DNA of 38,877 nt from Nitrospirota bacterium (GCA_003695915.1 RFGF01000036.1:1-38877), one strand, 5' to 3'; positions 1 through 8,321 are shown, counted from the stretch's first letter. Translations and numbers: made by a program. The notes: generated by a model from the sequence alone, not told the origin.

Positions 1-572
1 CCATGATCGTTCGCGCGCAGAACTGACAAAAGACGGCCCGGTGAATTATCTGCATTATGGTGACAATCACACGGCGACCGCCGTATACCTTGACCCCTCG
101 ATGAAAGATATGCCGCGGCTGCCAGCCCATCGAGCCAAAACGCTCGATCACCTTCAGCAAGGCAGTCAGGTGATGGTGGATGCGTCCGAAGAGTTAGAAG
201 ACGTTGGGAAAGCCGTTGAGATTGGTCGGGGGCAAGCCGGAGAAGAGACTGTCGCTGGACTTCATACCATCGCCGCTCGGTTTGACAACACCATCCTCGC
301 AGGGGGATTCAAGGCCTATGTGCAGTTTTGCCATCCTTTCGTGAACACCTCGATTGCCTCGCTGCGGGGGCGAAAGGTTGCGCAACGAACCGTGCGCATG
401 TTGCGAGTTTGGAAATACCCCTTCCAAGCATTAGAGAGCAAACCGCCATCGCCCATGTTTTGCACGATATGGGCGCCGAGTTCATCGCTCTGAAAGCCTG
501 CCGCGCAAAACCCACGCAATCAAACAGGGCATGATGCAACAACTCCTCACCGGCCGGGTGCGACTGTCATAA
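1..572 (+). pseudogene. hsdS: type I restriction-modification specificity subunit (HsdS), C-terminal part, two frameshifts
   Basis: This is the C-terminal part of an HsdS subunit, which recognises the target sequence for a type I restriction-modification complex. The start lies left of the window. The readable stretch opens with ELTKDGPVNYLHYGD and includes VAGLHTIAARFD, both typical of one HsdS class. The protein then continues in two other frames: one carries ATNRAHVASLEIPLPS and REQTAIAHVL, the last carries QGMMQQLLTGRVRL before TAA at 570-572. The first frame change is near 335-340 (restored by one C in a CC run), the second near 505-512 (restored by one A in AAAA). Both therefore behave as one-base deletions. 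The complex also needs HsdM and HsdR; HsdM is not in view and HsdR is truncated downstream. The family call is firm; whether the lesions are real or sequencing errors is open. Confidence 0.85.
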
Positions 573-589
573 CCTAGGATAGCGGATTC

Positions 590-2188
590 ATGGGCAAAGA
601 GAAGCGGAAGGTTGACCTGACTGTGTATCTCGCAAAAGAAGAATGTGCTGAGCCATCAAATGTTGTCAAAGCTGACAAGGTAGAAAGGGAAATTTCCCTC
701 TCCGGCGGTCAATTGTATATAGCAGGAAGTCACTCCTATCCCCCTCGGTGGGCTGCATTTTTCGAAGGCTCTGTAGATAGTGATGATTTCGGCAGAAATC
801 AGTCGACTGGGGCTTTGCTCGTTGTGCAAGCGAGCAACCGATTGCTCCTATTTTGCTTTGGCCAAGGGCGGCATCTCGCTAGAACGGAGTGCATACAGCC
901 AAACTTTGGCCTACGTGTGGCCATCAATCTGCTCGATCCTAAAAGTATTCGCAGTCTGGATAAATCTTTACTGGAATCACAGCCTAAACAGGCTCGAGAA
1001 CAATCGGGAGAAGCAGTCGGACTGGACTTTTTCGGGATCGACATCGAATCGGATCTGCTCAGGGCTATAACCGGCAGGCCGAAATCTGATGAATTCGGCA
1101 AGCGCCTATCGGGTGGAGACCCTGTCAAACTCTCGATCAATATCTCGCTGAATGAAGTTACGGACCTAGCGACAAAGCTTTTGCAAGCCTATTCAAGCGA
1201 AGCATACAAAAACGGCCCTTTCGCCTGGATTGATCACATTGGCCAAGTCAAGGACAAGTCGTTACGTGAGGAGTTGGACAGCAAATTGATAGAGTCATTG
1301 AATCAAAAGAACTTTGATCGTGTCTGGCTTTGTGCCCCGAAAATCGTGGAGTGGGAAAGAGTCGCGGGATTCAAATATTCGTCCGGCAATAATGCCATTC
1401 AGTACCCTGATACGCGCATAAATGAATGTTTACAAGAAATAGCAACAAACAAGATAAGTCTGGAATTGCTCAAGAGAAGGAAAATTCAGGCTGTCGATGA
1501 AGAAGATGCTCCCATCTTTGAGGATACCGTTTATCGATTCATCTATGCGGAGATTGAACTTGAAGGCAAGGCGTATATCCTGAATGCTGGCACGTGGTAT
1601 TCGGTGAATTCGGATTACGTACAGCGAATACAGCAATACTACGAAAACATTATGAGGGAGAAGCAATACGAGCATAATTTGCCGGAATACAACGATGAGA
1701 GTGAAGAGAAATACAATCGACGTGTAGTCGAAAGCGATACTCAAAATTTTGCCCTGATGGATAGAAACCTTATTTCTTTGCCAGATGCTGCAAGCCCCGT
1801 CGAACCCTGTGATATCTATAGGCGAGAAAAAGAGTTAATTCATGTAAAAAAGTACGGTGGATCGGCGGTGTTGAGCCATCTCTTCCATCAGGGGCTCGTT
1901 TCAGGAGAATTACTGAAGAGGGAGTTGGAATTTAGAAAAGCGCTTAACCAAGGATTGCCCGAGCACTTGAAAATTAACGGGATTGAAAACCAGCCTGGCC
2001 ACAATGAATACACCATTGTCTACACAATTATTAGCGAGCAAGAACAAGGGCTGAACTTGCCTTTTTTCTCGAAAATCAGCATCAAACACGCGGTTAATCG
2101 CCTTGAGGCGTTTGGCCATAAGGTGAGAATTGCCAAAATACCGGTGGCGGAAATGAAAAAGCAGACCAAGAAGTACCCATCGGCGTGA
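590..2188 (+). CDS. DUF6119 / TIGR04141 family sporadically distributed protein
   Basis: The 532-residue product has the hallmarks of the TIGR04141 (DUF6119) family: an early GALLVVQASNRLLLFCFGQGR segment (residues about 75-97), then FGLRVAINLLDPKSIRSLD (about 107-125), a phenylalanine-rich FFGIDIESDLLRAITG segment (about 148-163) and a WIDHIGQVKD motif (about 215). No signal peptide or membrane segment is visible, so it is probably cytosolic. The biochemical role of this family is unknown to me; it is known for patchy distribution and for sitting in restriction-modification and other defence loci. Here it starts 17 bases after the hsdS remnant and is followed by rhuM-fic and a cut hsdR. The reading frame is intact although both restriction genes around it are broken. 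Its codon use looks more A/T-rich than the housekeeping genes further right, which fits transfer. The family call is firm; a defence role is inference. Confidence 0.8.
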   Translation: MGKEKRKVDLTVYLAKEECAEPSNVVKADKVEREISLSGGQLYIAGSHSYPPRWAAFFEGSVDSDDFGRNQSTGALLVVQASNRLLLFCFGQGRHLARTECIQPNFGLRVAINLLDPKSIRSLDKSLLESQPKQAREQSGEAVGLDFFGIDIESDLLRAITGRPKSDEFGKRLSGGDPVKLSINISLNEVTDLATKLLQAYSSEAYKNGPFAWIDHIGQVKDKSLREELDSKLIESLNQKNFDRVWLCAPKIVEWERVAGFKYSSGNNAIQYPDTRINECLQEIATNKISLELLKRRKIQAVDEEDAPIFEDTVYRFIYAEIELEGKAYILNAGTWYSVNSDYVQRIQQYYENIMREKQYEHNLPEYNDESEEKYNRRVVESDTQNFALMDRNLISLPDAASPVEPCDIYRREKELIHVKKYGGSAVLSHLFHQGLVSGELLKRELEFRKALNQGLPEHLKINGIENQPGHNEYTIVYTIISEQEQGLNLPFFSKISIKHAVNRLEAFGHKVRIAKIPVAEMKKQTKKYPSA

Positions 2189-2264
2189 AAACTATGGCGA
2201 TTCTTCTTCTTGAATTTCTTTTTATTGGATAAGGACCGAGCTCCGTAGAACTACGGGAACAGCA

Positions 2265-3269
2265 ATGAACAATCTCGTCATCTTCGAAGATGATATGCAT
2301 CGGATCGAGGTGCGACTTGCGGTGGAGACGGTCTGGATGACGCAGGCCCAAATGGCCGAATTATTCGATGTCCAGAAAGCGGCCATTTCTAAACACCTAA
2401 GGAATATTTTCACCATGGGCGAGCTTGAACGAGAGTCAACTGTTTCCAAAATGGAAACAGTTCAAAAGGAAGGGGACCGAACGGTCGTACGCGAAATCGA
2501 ATATTACAATCTCGATGCCATCATTTCCGTGGGCTACCGTGTCAACTCGGTGCGGGCCACCCGTTTTCGTCAGTGGGCCACCCGTGTGCTGCGCGAGCAT
2601 CTGACCCAAGGCTATTCCCTCAATCAGTATCGGCTGGCGCAGCGGGGTCTCGCTGAACTGGAGCAAGCCGTCGCATTGCTGGGTAAGACGCTGGTCAGAC
2701 AGGAATTGGTCTCGGACCTCGGTCGGGAGGTCGTGGGCTTGATCTTGAGTTACGCCAAGACTTGGCGTCTGCTGTTGGACTATGACGAAGGGCATCTTGC
2801 GCCACCTGCCGAGATGCATCCGGCACGCGGTGTGCTGGATTATTCGGCGGCCAGGCGGGCGCTGGATGCCTTGGCTGCAGAACTGCGCGCCCGTGGTGAA
2901 GCCAGCGAACTGTTTGCCCGAGAACGCGGGGAAGGCTTGGCGGCCATTCTTGGCGCTATCGCACAAACCATGTTTGGCGAACCGCTCTATAAGACCAGCG
3001 AGGAACGGGCCGCGCACCTGCTCTATTTCGTCATCAAAAATCATCCCTTCGTTGACGGCAATAAACGCTCTGCGGCCTTTCTGTTCTTGCTGTATTGCCG
3101 ACAAGAGGGGATACCCCTCACACTCGATGCCAATGCCTTGACAGCGTTGACGCTCCTGATTGCCGAAAGCGATCCCAAAGCCAAGGATTTGATGACACGC
3201 CTCGTGACCCATTTGCTGACCACAGGTACGAGTTCACCAGACACTCCCGATAAGGCGGGAACCCCTTGA
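2265..3269 (+). CDS. rhuM: RhuM family protein with C-terminal Fic/Doc domain
   Basis: The 334-residue protein joins two domains. Residues about 1-120 match the RhuM (virulence protein) family: an early VRLAVETVWMTQAQMAELF segment, a helix-turn-helix-like stretch (AAISKHLRNIF), and the YYNLDAIISVGYRVNS motif typical of the family. Residues about 150-325 form a Doc/Fic-like fold with HPFVDGNKRSA at 260-270. This is the Doc version of the Fic motif, with lysine where AMPylating Fic proteins usually have G or R. Fic enzymes modify target proteins with nucleotides, and Doc phosphorylates EF-Tu; which applies here cannot be read from sequence. RhuM-Fic fusions are common inside type I restriction loci, as here. 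The stop codon overlaps the hsdR remnant's TTG start by four bases (TTGA), suggesting translational coupling. No antitoxin-like gene is visible beside it. Confidence 0.88.
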   Translation: MNNLVIFEDDMHRIEVRLAVETVWMTQAQMAELFDVQKAAISKHLRNIFTMGELERESTVSKMETVQKEGDRTVVREIEYYNLDAIISVGYRVNSVRATRFRQWATRVLREHLTQGYSLNQYRLAQRGLAELEQAVALLGKTLVRQELVSDLGREVVGLILSYAKTWRLLLDYDEGHLAPPAEMHPARGVLDYSAARRALDALAAELRARGEASELFARERGEGLAAILGAIAQTMFGEPLYKTSEERAAHLLYFVIKNHPFVDGNKRSAAFLFLLYCRQEGIPLTLDANALTALTLLIAESDPKAKDLMTRLVTHLLTTGTSSPDTPDKAGTP

Positions 3270-3547
3270 TCCCTGTCGGCCGACGCGAGATTCAGACCCA
3301 ACAGCGGGTGATCGTGTTCTTTACGGACGCATTGGGGCATCGCTATCTGGGCAACTGGCGAGACCGTGCGGGCAACAGCAACGTCGAGGAAGCGTTGCTC
3401 ACTGACTGGCTCATTCGTCAGGGCTACAGCGACAAGATCATCGGCAAGGCGCTGTTCGAGCTCGACAAGGCAGGGGGGCTCGGCTTGCGTTCACAATTCT
3501 TCTTGTTTCATTTCTTGCCAATGTATCGCATGCCATCGATCCCATAA
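3266..3547 (+). pseudogene. hsdR: type I restriction endonuclease subunit R (HsdR), N-terminal remnant
   Basis: The first 70 codons match the extreme N terminus of HsdR: IPVGRREIQTQQRVI, then RYLGNWRDRAGNSNVEEALL and LIRQGYSDKIIGKALFELDK, the segment that precedes the nuclease domain. HsdR proteins are about 1000 residues, but similarity stops at about base 3474 and the frame runs into unrelated residues before a stop at 3547. None of the other frames continues the HsdR sequence, so this is a loss of DNA, not a simple frameshift. The likely start is the TTG overlapping the rhuM stop codon. No nuclease or helicase domain remains, so the fragment cannot restrict DNA. Confidence 0.85.
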
Positions 3548-3661
3548 TCTATCGGGCTCGTTTGTCATGCGCATGCCATGAAAAAACAAAATCCTATCTG
3601 ACCACACTGCGTACTGGCCGGAATTATCCTTCGTTTCCGCACGTTCTCCCCTAAAAAACGA

Positions 3662-3689
3662 TTGACTTCTTAGACCCCTTTGCTAGTAT
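3662..3689 (+). promoter_or_regulatory. sigma-70-like promoter for the TraT-like gene
   Basis: TTGACT at 3662-3667 and TAGTAT at 3684-3689 are 16 bases apart, and a TG lies one base before the second box (extended -10, TGCTAGTAT). The pair sits about 60 bases before the start at 3752, which has its own AAAGGA ribosome site. This is pattern matching only. Confidence 0.5.
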
Positions 3690-3751
3690 TTCGCAATCTT
3701 TTCGCCAATCATTTTTAATTATTCACCTCTTGCCTTGAAAGGAACGCTCCG

Positions 3752-4501
3752 ATGCAACGCCTACGCGCAGCAGTCGTATTGGTTCTCATGGGCATCCTGT
3801 TTTCAGGATGCGCGGCCATTCATACGTCCATCGCCAAAAAGGATCTAGACGTTCAAACGAAAATGAGCGACACCATCTTCTTGGATCCTGTGGGACCGGA
3901 TAAAAAGGTTGTTTTCGTCCAGATCCGCAACACTTCGGATAAATCCAATTTCGATATCGAAGCGCCGATCAAAGCCGCCTTGACCCAAAAAGGGTACAAA
4001 ATTACGGATGACCCAGAAGAAGCGTACTATCGCTTACAAGCCAATGTGCTCAGCGTCAGCAAAGCCAGTCCTACCGCTGCCGAGGCGGCGTTGGCTTCCG
4101 GATATGGCGGTGCGTTGGCTGGCTCCGCTACCGGAGCAGGAATCGGCCTAGCGGCAGGCGGCGGCAAGGGGGCTTTGGTAGGCGGCTTGCTCGGTGCAGC
4201 AGTCGGCGGGTTGACGGAAACGGTTGCCGATGCGTACGTCAAAGATGTGACGTACATGGCCATTACCGATGTGCAACTGGTCGAAAAAGCGCCGAAGGGG
4301 GTGATCGTCCGCCAGGACAGTGCCCAAAATCTCGCACAGGGTATGGCGGGAACACAAAAGCAGACCTATTCGGAGGTCACCAAACTCAAAAAATATCGGA
4401 CGCGAGTCGTGAGTACCGCGAACAAAGTCAATCTCGAATATGAGGAAGCGGCTCCGGAACTGACCAAAGGACTCACGCGCGTGCTGGCCGGATTGTTTTA
4501 A
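3752..4501 (+). CDS. TraT-family (complement resistance-like) outer-membrane lipoprotein
   Basis: The 249-residue product has a lipoprotein signal: a basic N terminus, a hydrophobic core, and FSGC with the lipidated cysteine at residue 20. The mature part carries VQIRNTSDKSNFDI and a glycine-zipper segment of about 45 residues (GSATGAGIGLAAGGG onward) typical of TraT. Plasmid F TraT (about 244 residues) blocks mating between like donors and protects from complement. Chromosomal homologues in free-living bacteria have no known role, and no transfer genes are nearby, so the mating function should not be assumed. Start: ATG at 3752 after AAAGGA, with a good promoter upstream. The next gene begins 35 bases after the stop and is probably cotranscribed. 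The frame is intact and the length normal. Confidence 0.88.
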   Translation: MQRLRAAVVLVLMGILFSGCAAIHTSIAKKDLDVQTKMSDTIFLDPVGPDKKVVFVQIRNTSDKSNFDIEAPIKAALTQKGYKITDDPEEAYYRLQANVLSVSKASPTAAEAALASGYGGALAGSATGAGIGLAAGGGKGALVGGLLGAAVGGLTETVADAYVKDVTYMAITDVQLVEKAPKGVIVRQDSAQNLAQGMAGTQKQTYSEVTKLKKYRTRVVSTANKVNLEYEEAAPELTKGLTRVLAGLF

Positions 4502-4536
4502 CGAGAACCCGCAAACGTCACCAAAGGAGAAAAACC

Positions 4537-4878
4537 ATGAGAAGCCGTTTCCCGAGTCTTTTACTCTTGATGGTTGGCTTGACGATTCTTTTTTCGTTCC
4601 AGCCTCCAGCAGTTTTCGCGGACGAAGAAGAAGACATGGAAGCGTTGCAACGCGCCCTCAATCAGCAAGTGTTGGACCGGCCATTCGACCCAGGGGATCG
4701 CGCGGCCGTCGATAAGTATCTCGAAGAATCGCTCAAAAAGGGCGTGAAGCCCGTGGAAAGCCCTCCGCCAGGTTGGCGTCCGGGATGGACGTGCGCCAAT
4801 CTGACATATTCCTTTCGATGGTACCGCAATTGCCTCTATTATCATCATTACTATGGATACTATTGGCCCTATCCCTGA
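4537..4878 (+). CDS. small secreted protein of unknown function, aromatic C terminus
   Basis: I do not recognise a family for this 113-residue product. A classical signal peptide covers residues 1-28 (basic RSR, a leucine/valine core, cut after VFA before DEEEDME). The mature part begins with an acidic helix-like stretch, then PFDPGDRAAVDKYLEESLKKG, a proline/tryptophan stretch with one cysteine, and a very aromatic tail rich in Tyr, His and Trp after a second cysteine. The two cysteines (CANL and NCLYY) could form a disulfide. The ATG follows AAAGGAG closely. It lies 35 bases downstream of the TraT-like lipoprotein gene and before a strong hairpin, so the two probably form a two-gene envelope operon. 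Confidence 0.65.
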   Translation: MRSRFPSLLLLMVGLTILFSFQPPAVFADEEEDMEALQRALNQQVLDRPFDPGDRAAVDKYLEESLKKGVKPVESPPPGWRPGWTCANLTYSFRWYRNCLYYHHYYGYYWPYP

Positions 4879-4920
4879 TACCTAAAGAGAGCACGCCGTC
4901 AAAGGCTTCGCTCACACCCA

Positions 4921-4945
4921 AGGGGTCCGAATACCTCGGACCCCT
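4921..4945. terminator. perfect 10-bp hairpin between convergent genes
   Basis: AGGGGTCCGA and TCGGACCCCT form a perfect 10-bp stem with a 5-base loop. It lies between the end of the plus-strand TraT operon (4878) and the end of the minus-strand nucleotidyltransferase gene (5061), so it could stop transcription from both sides. There is no clear T-tract on either side, so intrinsic termination is likely but not certain. Confidence 0.55.
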
Positions 4946-5060
4946 GAACGCTCCCTCATCTTTTCCCGCTCTCGCGCAGGACTTTTGGATCGACATTCCG
5001 ATTACGCGGGCTGCGCAATGCGGTTCGCTGGCTTTTGTCCGGACTCAGAACGTCTGTGAT

Positions 5061-5738
5061 TCAAGGCAAAAACGCTTTCCGCAGCCGAATGAGAAAGGCG
5101 TCGAGGGCGGCGGGATCGGCGTCGTGCCGGCAGAAGTAGAGCAGCCCGGCGGCTTTTTGGGTCAGTTCTTCTCCGAGATCGATGATCTCGCCCATGCGAT
5201 ATTCGCCATGCTTGATGCGCCACAATCGATCACCGATGGCGGTGTCACGAATGTGCACCGTGAAGCTGCCTGTCTCCAGCAACTCGCAGAGATTCCAGAG
5301 CACCCGCACATAGGCTGCGGCATATTTTTCCGGGCGCTGGTCTTTTTTATCCAAAAATTTAGTGCGTTGATTGATGGCGTAACCGATGAACGCGTCGTAG
5401 GTTTTTCGCGGCGACCACACAGCAGAAAACAATGCACGAAGTTCTTCGCCCCATCGGTCGGCCTCGACCAGAGGTGCGAGAAATGTTTCCAGAATCAGCG
5501 GATGGCATTGCAACGCCAATTCGAGAAACGGCCGGATTTCCCACGCGGCCTCATCGCCGTGTTCCTTCGTCCAACTGGTCGCCGGATATTTGAAGCCGAG
5601 ACGAAACAGCTCGACGGTCGGCACCACGAACACGCTCCGATAATCCCGATCGCTGTCAGGATCGGCCAGCCCATGGGCATGCGATCCGACCAGCACTTTT
5701 ATAATCGTCGTTCTGGCTGCCGAGCGTGCTTGTGCCAA
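5061..5738 (-). CDS. predicted nucleotidyltransferase, YcgL/COG3541 type
   Basis: The 225-residue product has the pol-beta-superfamily nucleotidyltransferase signature near its start: GSHAHG at residues 18-23 and PDSDRDYR at 27-34, giving the GS...DxD metal-binding core. The downstream part (FLELALQCHPLILETFLAP, then a helical C-terminal region) matches the YcgL/COG3541 group. Members are predicted to transfer nucleotides to an unknown acceptor; no substrate is established to my knowledge. The start is probably TTG at 5738, since no ATG precedes the GSHAHG motif; GGGTG sits six bases upstream. It is the last gene of an operon, 15 bases after the DUF155 gene. MNT-type enzymes often pair with HEPN toxins, but no HEPN partner is visible here. 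Confidence 0.8.
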   Translation of the reverse strand: MAQARSAARTTIIKVLVGSHAHGLADPDSDRDYRSVFVVPTVELFRLGFKYPATSWTKEHGDEAAWEIRPFLELALQCHPLILETFLAPLVEADRWGEELRALFSAVWSPRKTYDAFIGYAINQRTKFLDKKDQRPEKYAAAYVRVLWNLCELLETGSFTVHIRDTAIGDRLWRIKHGEYRMGEIIDLGEELTQKAAGLLYFCRHDADPAALDAFLIRLRKAFLP

Positions 5739-5753
5739 GTCGTCACCCGTTCA

Positions 5754-6929
5754 CTATCCTGGAAATCCAGGGATAAACGACAAGATGATCGAGACCGCAA
5801 TCAAGATGATGATGATCCATTCCAGCACTTCCATGCGGCGATTGCCCGTCTGATCGGCCAGCTTGCCATAAATACTTTCCAGTGTCTGAAGCTTTCGTAA
5901 GATGCTGGCATCCCACCCTTCCAGATGAAAACGCTGCGAGGCTGCACGGTACACCCGCGCAAGATATTGATCCCCCAGCAACTTGAGCGCATTGGTGACG
6001 CGCTCGAACAAAATGGCACTGTCCACCTGCATTTGAGCGATGCGCCGCAGATCCGCCTGGAACGACCCCGGCCACCGCACCCGCTCCCATTCGCGCCGAG
6101 ACAGCGCCTCATACGCTTCATCGAGCGCATCGTCCAATTGCTGATCCAAAAATCGCCGCTCCAATAGCTCTACGTTGGCGAATTCCAACACCGCGCGCAC
6201 ATCTTCCATTTCCGAGCCAAAAATCAGCGCCGCGTTCCAATCGATGATCGTGATATCCTGCCGCCCGAATGAAATCGTGCTGGACGTAGCTTCGCGCACT
6301 TCTTGTGCGGACAGTGGTTCGCGCTCGCAGCGGAGGATCTGGGCGACGTCCTGAACCAAAGTGGTCGCGAGCTCCTCCGGCGCGATTGGAGGCGAGCACG
6401 CTTCGAGGTGAAACATCGTGTAATCTTCGACGAATGAAGAAATATTGGCTTTTTCGACTGCGGGTCGAATCGCGGCCAACACCGATTCTACCCGCTGTCG
6501 AGAGTGTTCCAATAAGGCCACGTTCTCATACAGGGCTTCGCTCAATGGCAGCAGCGCACTGAACGGACCTTCGACGCCGATCCGATAAATGACGGAGACT
6601 GCTCCAAAATCATACAGCACGACATCTACCCCTGGGTGCGTCGTGCGATCGGCGATCGAGACCGGTTCACTGTCTTGGACGATGCGGAGCGGTGGCGGAC
6701 GATACTCGAAGTATTGCGGCGCCGGGCGCTTTCGCAGAATCCGCCCTCGATCTTTGCCCGACAGGATGCGGCGATCCGCTTCATCGAGATCGATGCCGGC
6801 ACCGATGTCATAGGCGAACACGACGTAGCACATGCCTTTTTCGATCACCAATTCTGCCAATTCTGATGAGCGCTGCATGGAATTCTCGCTCATGTTCTTT
6901 TTATTGGAAGAGCCTATGCGTCCAATCAA
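5754..6929 (-). CDS. DUF155 / RMD1 (YagE) family protein with C-terminal membrane anchor
   Basis: The product (up to 391 residues) fits the RMD1/DUF155 family: an N-terminal soluble domain with a VVLYDFGAVSVIYRIG segment (about 98-113), a long alpha-helical middle, and a final membrane helix preceded by the family's charged-then-hydrophobic motif (RRMEVLEWIIIILIAVSI, about 360-377). The N terminus has no signal peptide, so it is probably a tail-anchored inner-membrane protein facing the cytosol. Eukaryotic relatives act in meiotic division or mitochondrial translation; bacterial function is unknown to me. The start is unclear: TTG at 6929 begins 9 bases after the MgtC gene ends, while ATG at 6893 is a reasonable alternative; neither has a strong ribosome site. 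Spacing on both sides shows it is the middle gene of a three-gene operon. Confidence 0.7.
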   Translation of the reverse strand: MIGRIGSSNKKNMSENSMQRSSELAELVIEKGMCYVVFAYDIGAGIDLDEADRRILSGKDRGRILRKRPAPQYFEYRPPPLRIVQDSEPVSIADRTTHPGVDVVLYDFGAVSVIYRIGVEGPFSALLPLSEALYENVALLEHSRQRVESVLAAIRPAVEKANISSFVEDYTMFHLEACSPPIAPEELATTLVQDVAQILRCEREPLSAQEVREATSSTISFGRQDITIIDWNAALIFGSEMEDVRAVLEFANVELLERRFLDQQLDDALDEAYEALSRREWERVRWPGSFQADLRRIAQMQVDSAILFERVTNALKLLGDQYLARVYRAASQRFHLEGWDASILRKLQTLESIYGKLADQTGNRRMEVLEWIIIILIAVSIILSFIPGFPG

Positions 6930-6938
6930 AACAGGCGC

Positions 6939-8219
6939 TCACGCGAGCCAAGCGATAACGGCTCCTCCCGTGACCAACATGGCCCCCATTCCCAAGCCCA
7001 CATACTTGCCCAGTTCCCATCCGCCCAACCAGAGCGCCAACAGAGCCTTCACAACCGTATTGCTCATCGCCGCCAGCGTGATGGCGCTCGTGGCGATCAC
7101 GCGATCGAGCCCGTTTTTATGAAATTGCACCATGGACAACGTGATCGCATCGACATCGGTCGTCCCGGCCAAGACACTGGAAACATAAAGACCCTGATCT
7201 CCGAAATACACATGGGCGGCTTTGACGACGAACAACACACCAGCATACATCGCACCGAACGTCAGCGCAGACGTCAGCTCGAACGGATTGCGATGTTCCA
7301 CGACCGGCCATTCAGGCACCATCTGATGGGAACGAACATACAGGCTGGCAACCACAAGATAACCAGCCACGCACATCGTTCCCAAGGGAAGCGCTAAGAG
7401 CGGGACTAACTCGGCACTCACGATGAGCACGATCACGAGCATCCGGATGAACATCGTGCTGGAGGCCGCGAGAATGGCCATAGCGCTCGGCAGAAGCAAT
7501 CCTGGGTGTTGGCGACCTTGCGTGGCCATGCTGACCGTCACAGCCGTCGACGATACGAGTCCCCCGAGCAACCCCGTCGTGGCCATCCCCTTCCGTGGTC
7601 CCACCAATCGCGTCGCGATATACGCGAGAAAACTCATGCCGGCGACGAGGACGACCATCACGCCGATATGAAACGGATTGAGGACATGAAGCGGTCCCAT
7701 CGTCCGATTGGGCAACAACGGCAACACGACCAACGCTAAAAGCACGAACTTCGCCGTGGCGTAAATGTCGTCGTCTGAAATCTGTTTCACCGCACGATGC
7801 AACGGCTCTTTGAAGGAGAGCAATGCCATGACGACCGAGGCACTGCCTACGATGAGCAAGTAACGATGCGGCGCATCGAGGGGTAGGTCCGGATGAAGCG
7901 CGAGCACGCCGAGTAAAAACGTGATCAACGCCGCGATGGGGGTCGTGACGCCGGGAGTTTCCCGTCGTTCCCAGGATTTGGCATACGCGACCGCCAGCAT
8001 GGCTCCGATGACGAGCAAGGCCCCGAAAATCGGCCATACGCCCATGCGATAGCTCGCCAAAGCCGACAGCGCTCCCGTCAATGCGATCAAGGGAAACGTG
8101 CGCACGCCGCCGATGCTCGCACGCTGTTCGGCCGTCCGGTCCTGCTGGCGCTCCAAGCCGATCAAGGCGCCTGCCGCCAAGGCGATCAAAAATCCCAAGA
8201 ACACTTCCTCAAACGTCAT
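6939..8219 (-). CDS. MgtC/SapB family membrane protein with DUF4010 domain
   Basis: The 426-residue protein is almost entirely membrane helices. Residues 1-140 match the MgtC/SapB domain: ALAAGALIGLERQQDR near the start and the GGVRTFPLIALTGALSAL motif. The rest is a DUF4010 domain with SSTAVTVSMATQGR and AGTTDVDAITLSM motifs, the latter close to the C terminus. MgtC is linked to magnesium limitation and ATP-synthase control in Salmonella; this longer MgtC-DUF4010 type is usually annotated as a transporter-like protein of unknown substrate. It is the first gene of the operon with the DUF155 and nucleotidyltransferase genes (gaps of 9 and 15 bases). The 138 bases upstream should hold the operon promoter, but I see no clear boxes. 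No magnesium riboswitch was recognised. Confidence 0.85.
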   Translation of the reverse strand: MTFEEVFLGFLIALAAGALIGLERQQDRTAEQRASIGGVRTFPLIALTGALSALASYRMGVWPIFGALLVIGAMLAVAYAKSWERRETPGVTTPIAALITFLLGVLALHPDLPLDAPHRYLLIVGSASVVMALLSFKEPLHRAVKQISDDDIYATAKFVLLALVVLPLLPNRTMGPLHVLNPFHIGVMVVLVAGMSFLAYIATRLVGPRKGMATTGLLGGLVSSTAVTVSMATQGRQHPGLLLPSAMAILAASSTMFIRMLVIVLIVSAELVPLLALPLGTMCVAGYLVVASLYVRSHQMVPEWPVVEHRNPFELTSALTFGAMYAGVLFVVKAAHVYFGDQGLYVSSVLAGTTDVDAITLSMVQFHKNGLDRVIATSAITLAAMSNTVVKALLALWLGGWELGKYVGLGMGAMLVTGGAVIAWLA

Positions 8220-8297
8220 GCGCCATGGCCTTGGTCCCGATGATGATTCTCGCTCCTATCTCTATCTGATCTCGGTTACGGGAAATTTTCTCGATCC

Positions 8298-8321
8298 TTC
8301 GTTCTCCGAAGCCGGAACGAA
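8298..8321 (-). terminator. possible hairpin after the alcohol dehydrogenase gene
   Basis: TTCGTTC and GAACGAA, with inner TCCG/CGGA, form a bulged stem 37-60 bases past the dehydrogenase stop codon (minus strand). A short A/T-rich run follows. Weak evidence. Confidence 0.35.

Noticed and set aside
3752-4501. Plasmid or conjugative element because of TraT
   Set aside because: No other transfer, replication or partition genes are present, and TraT homologues also occur on chromosomes.
5061-5738. MNT/HEPN toxin-antitoxin pair
   Set aside because: No HEPN-type partner is beside the nucleotidyltransferase, and its operon partners are membrane proteins.
4773-5900. Long plus-strand open frame of 375 codons
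   Set aside because: It lies opposite the nucleotidyltransferase and DUF155 genes, which have clear motifs, and its own product has no family pattern.
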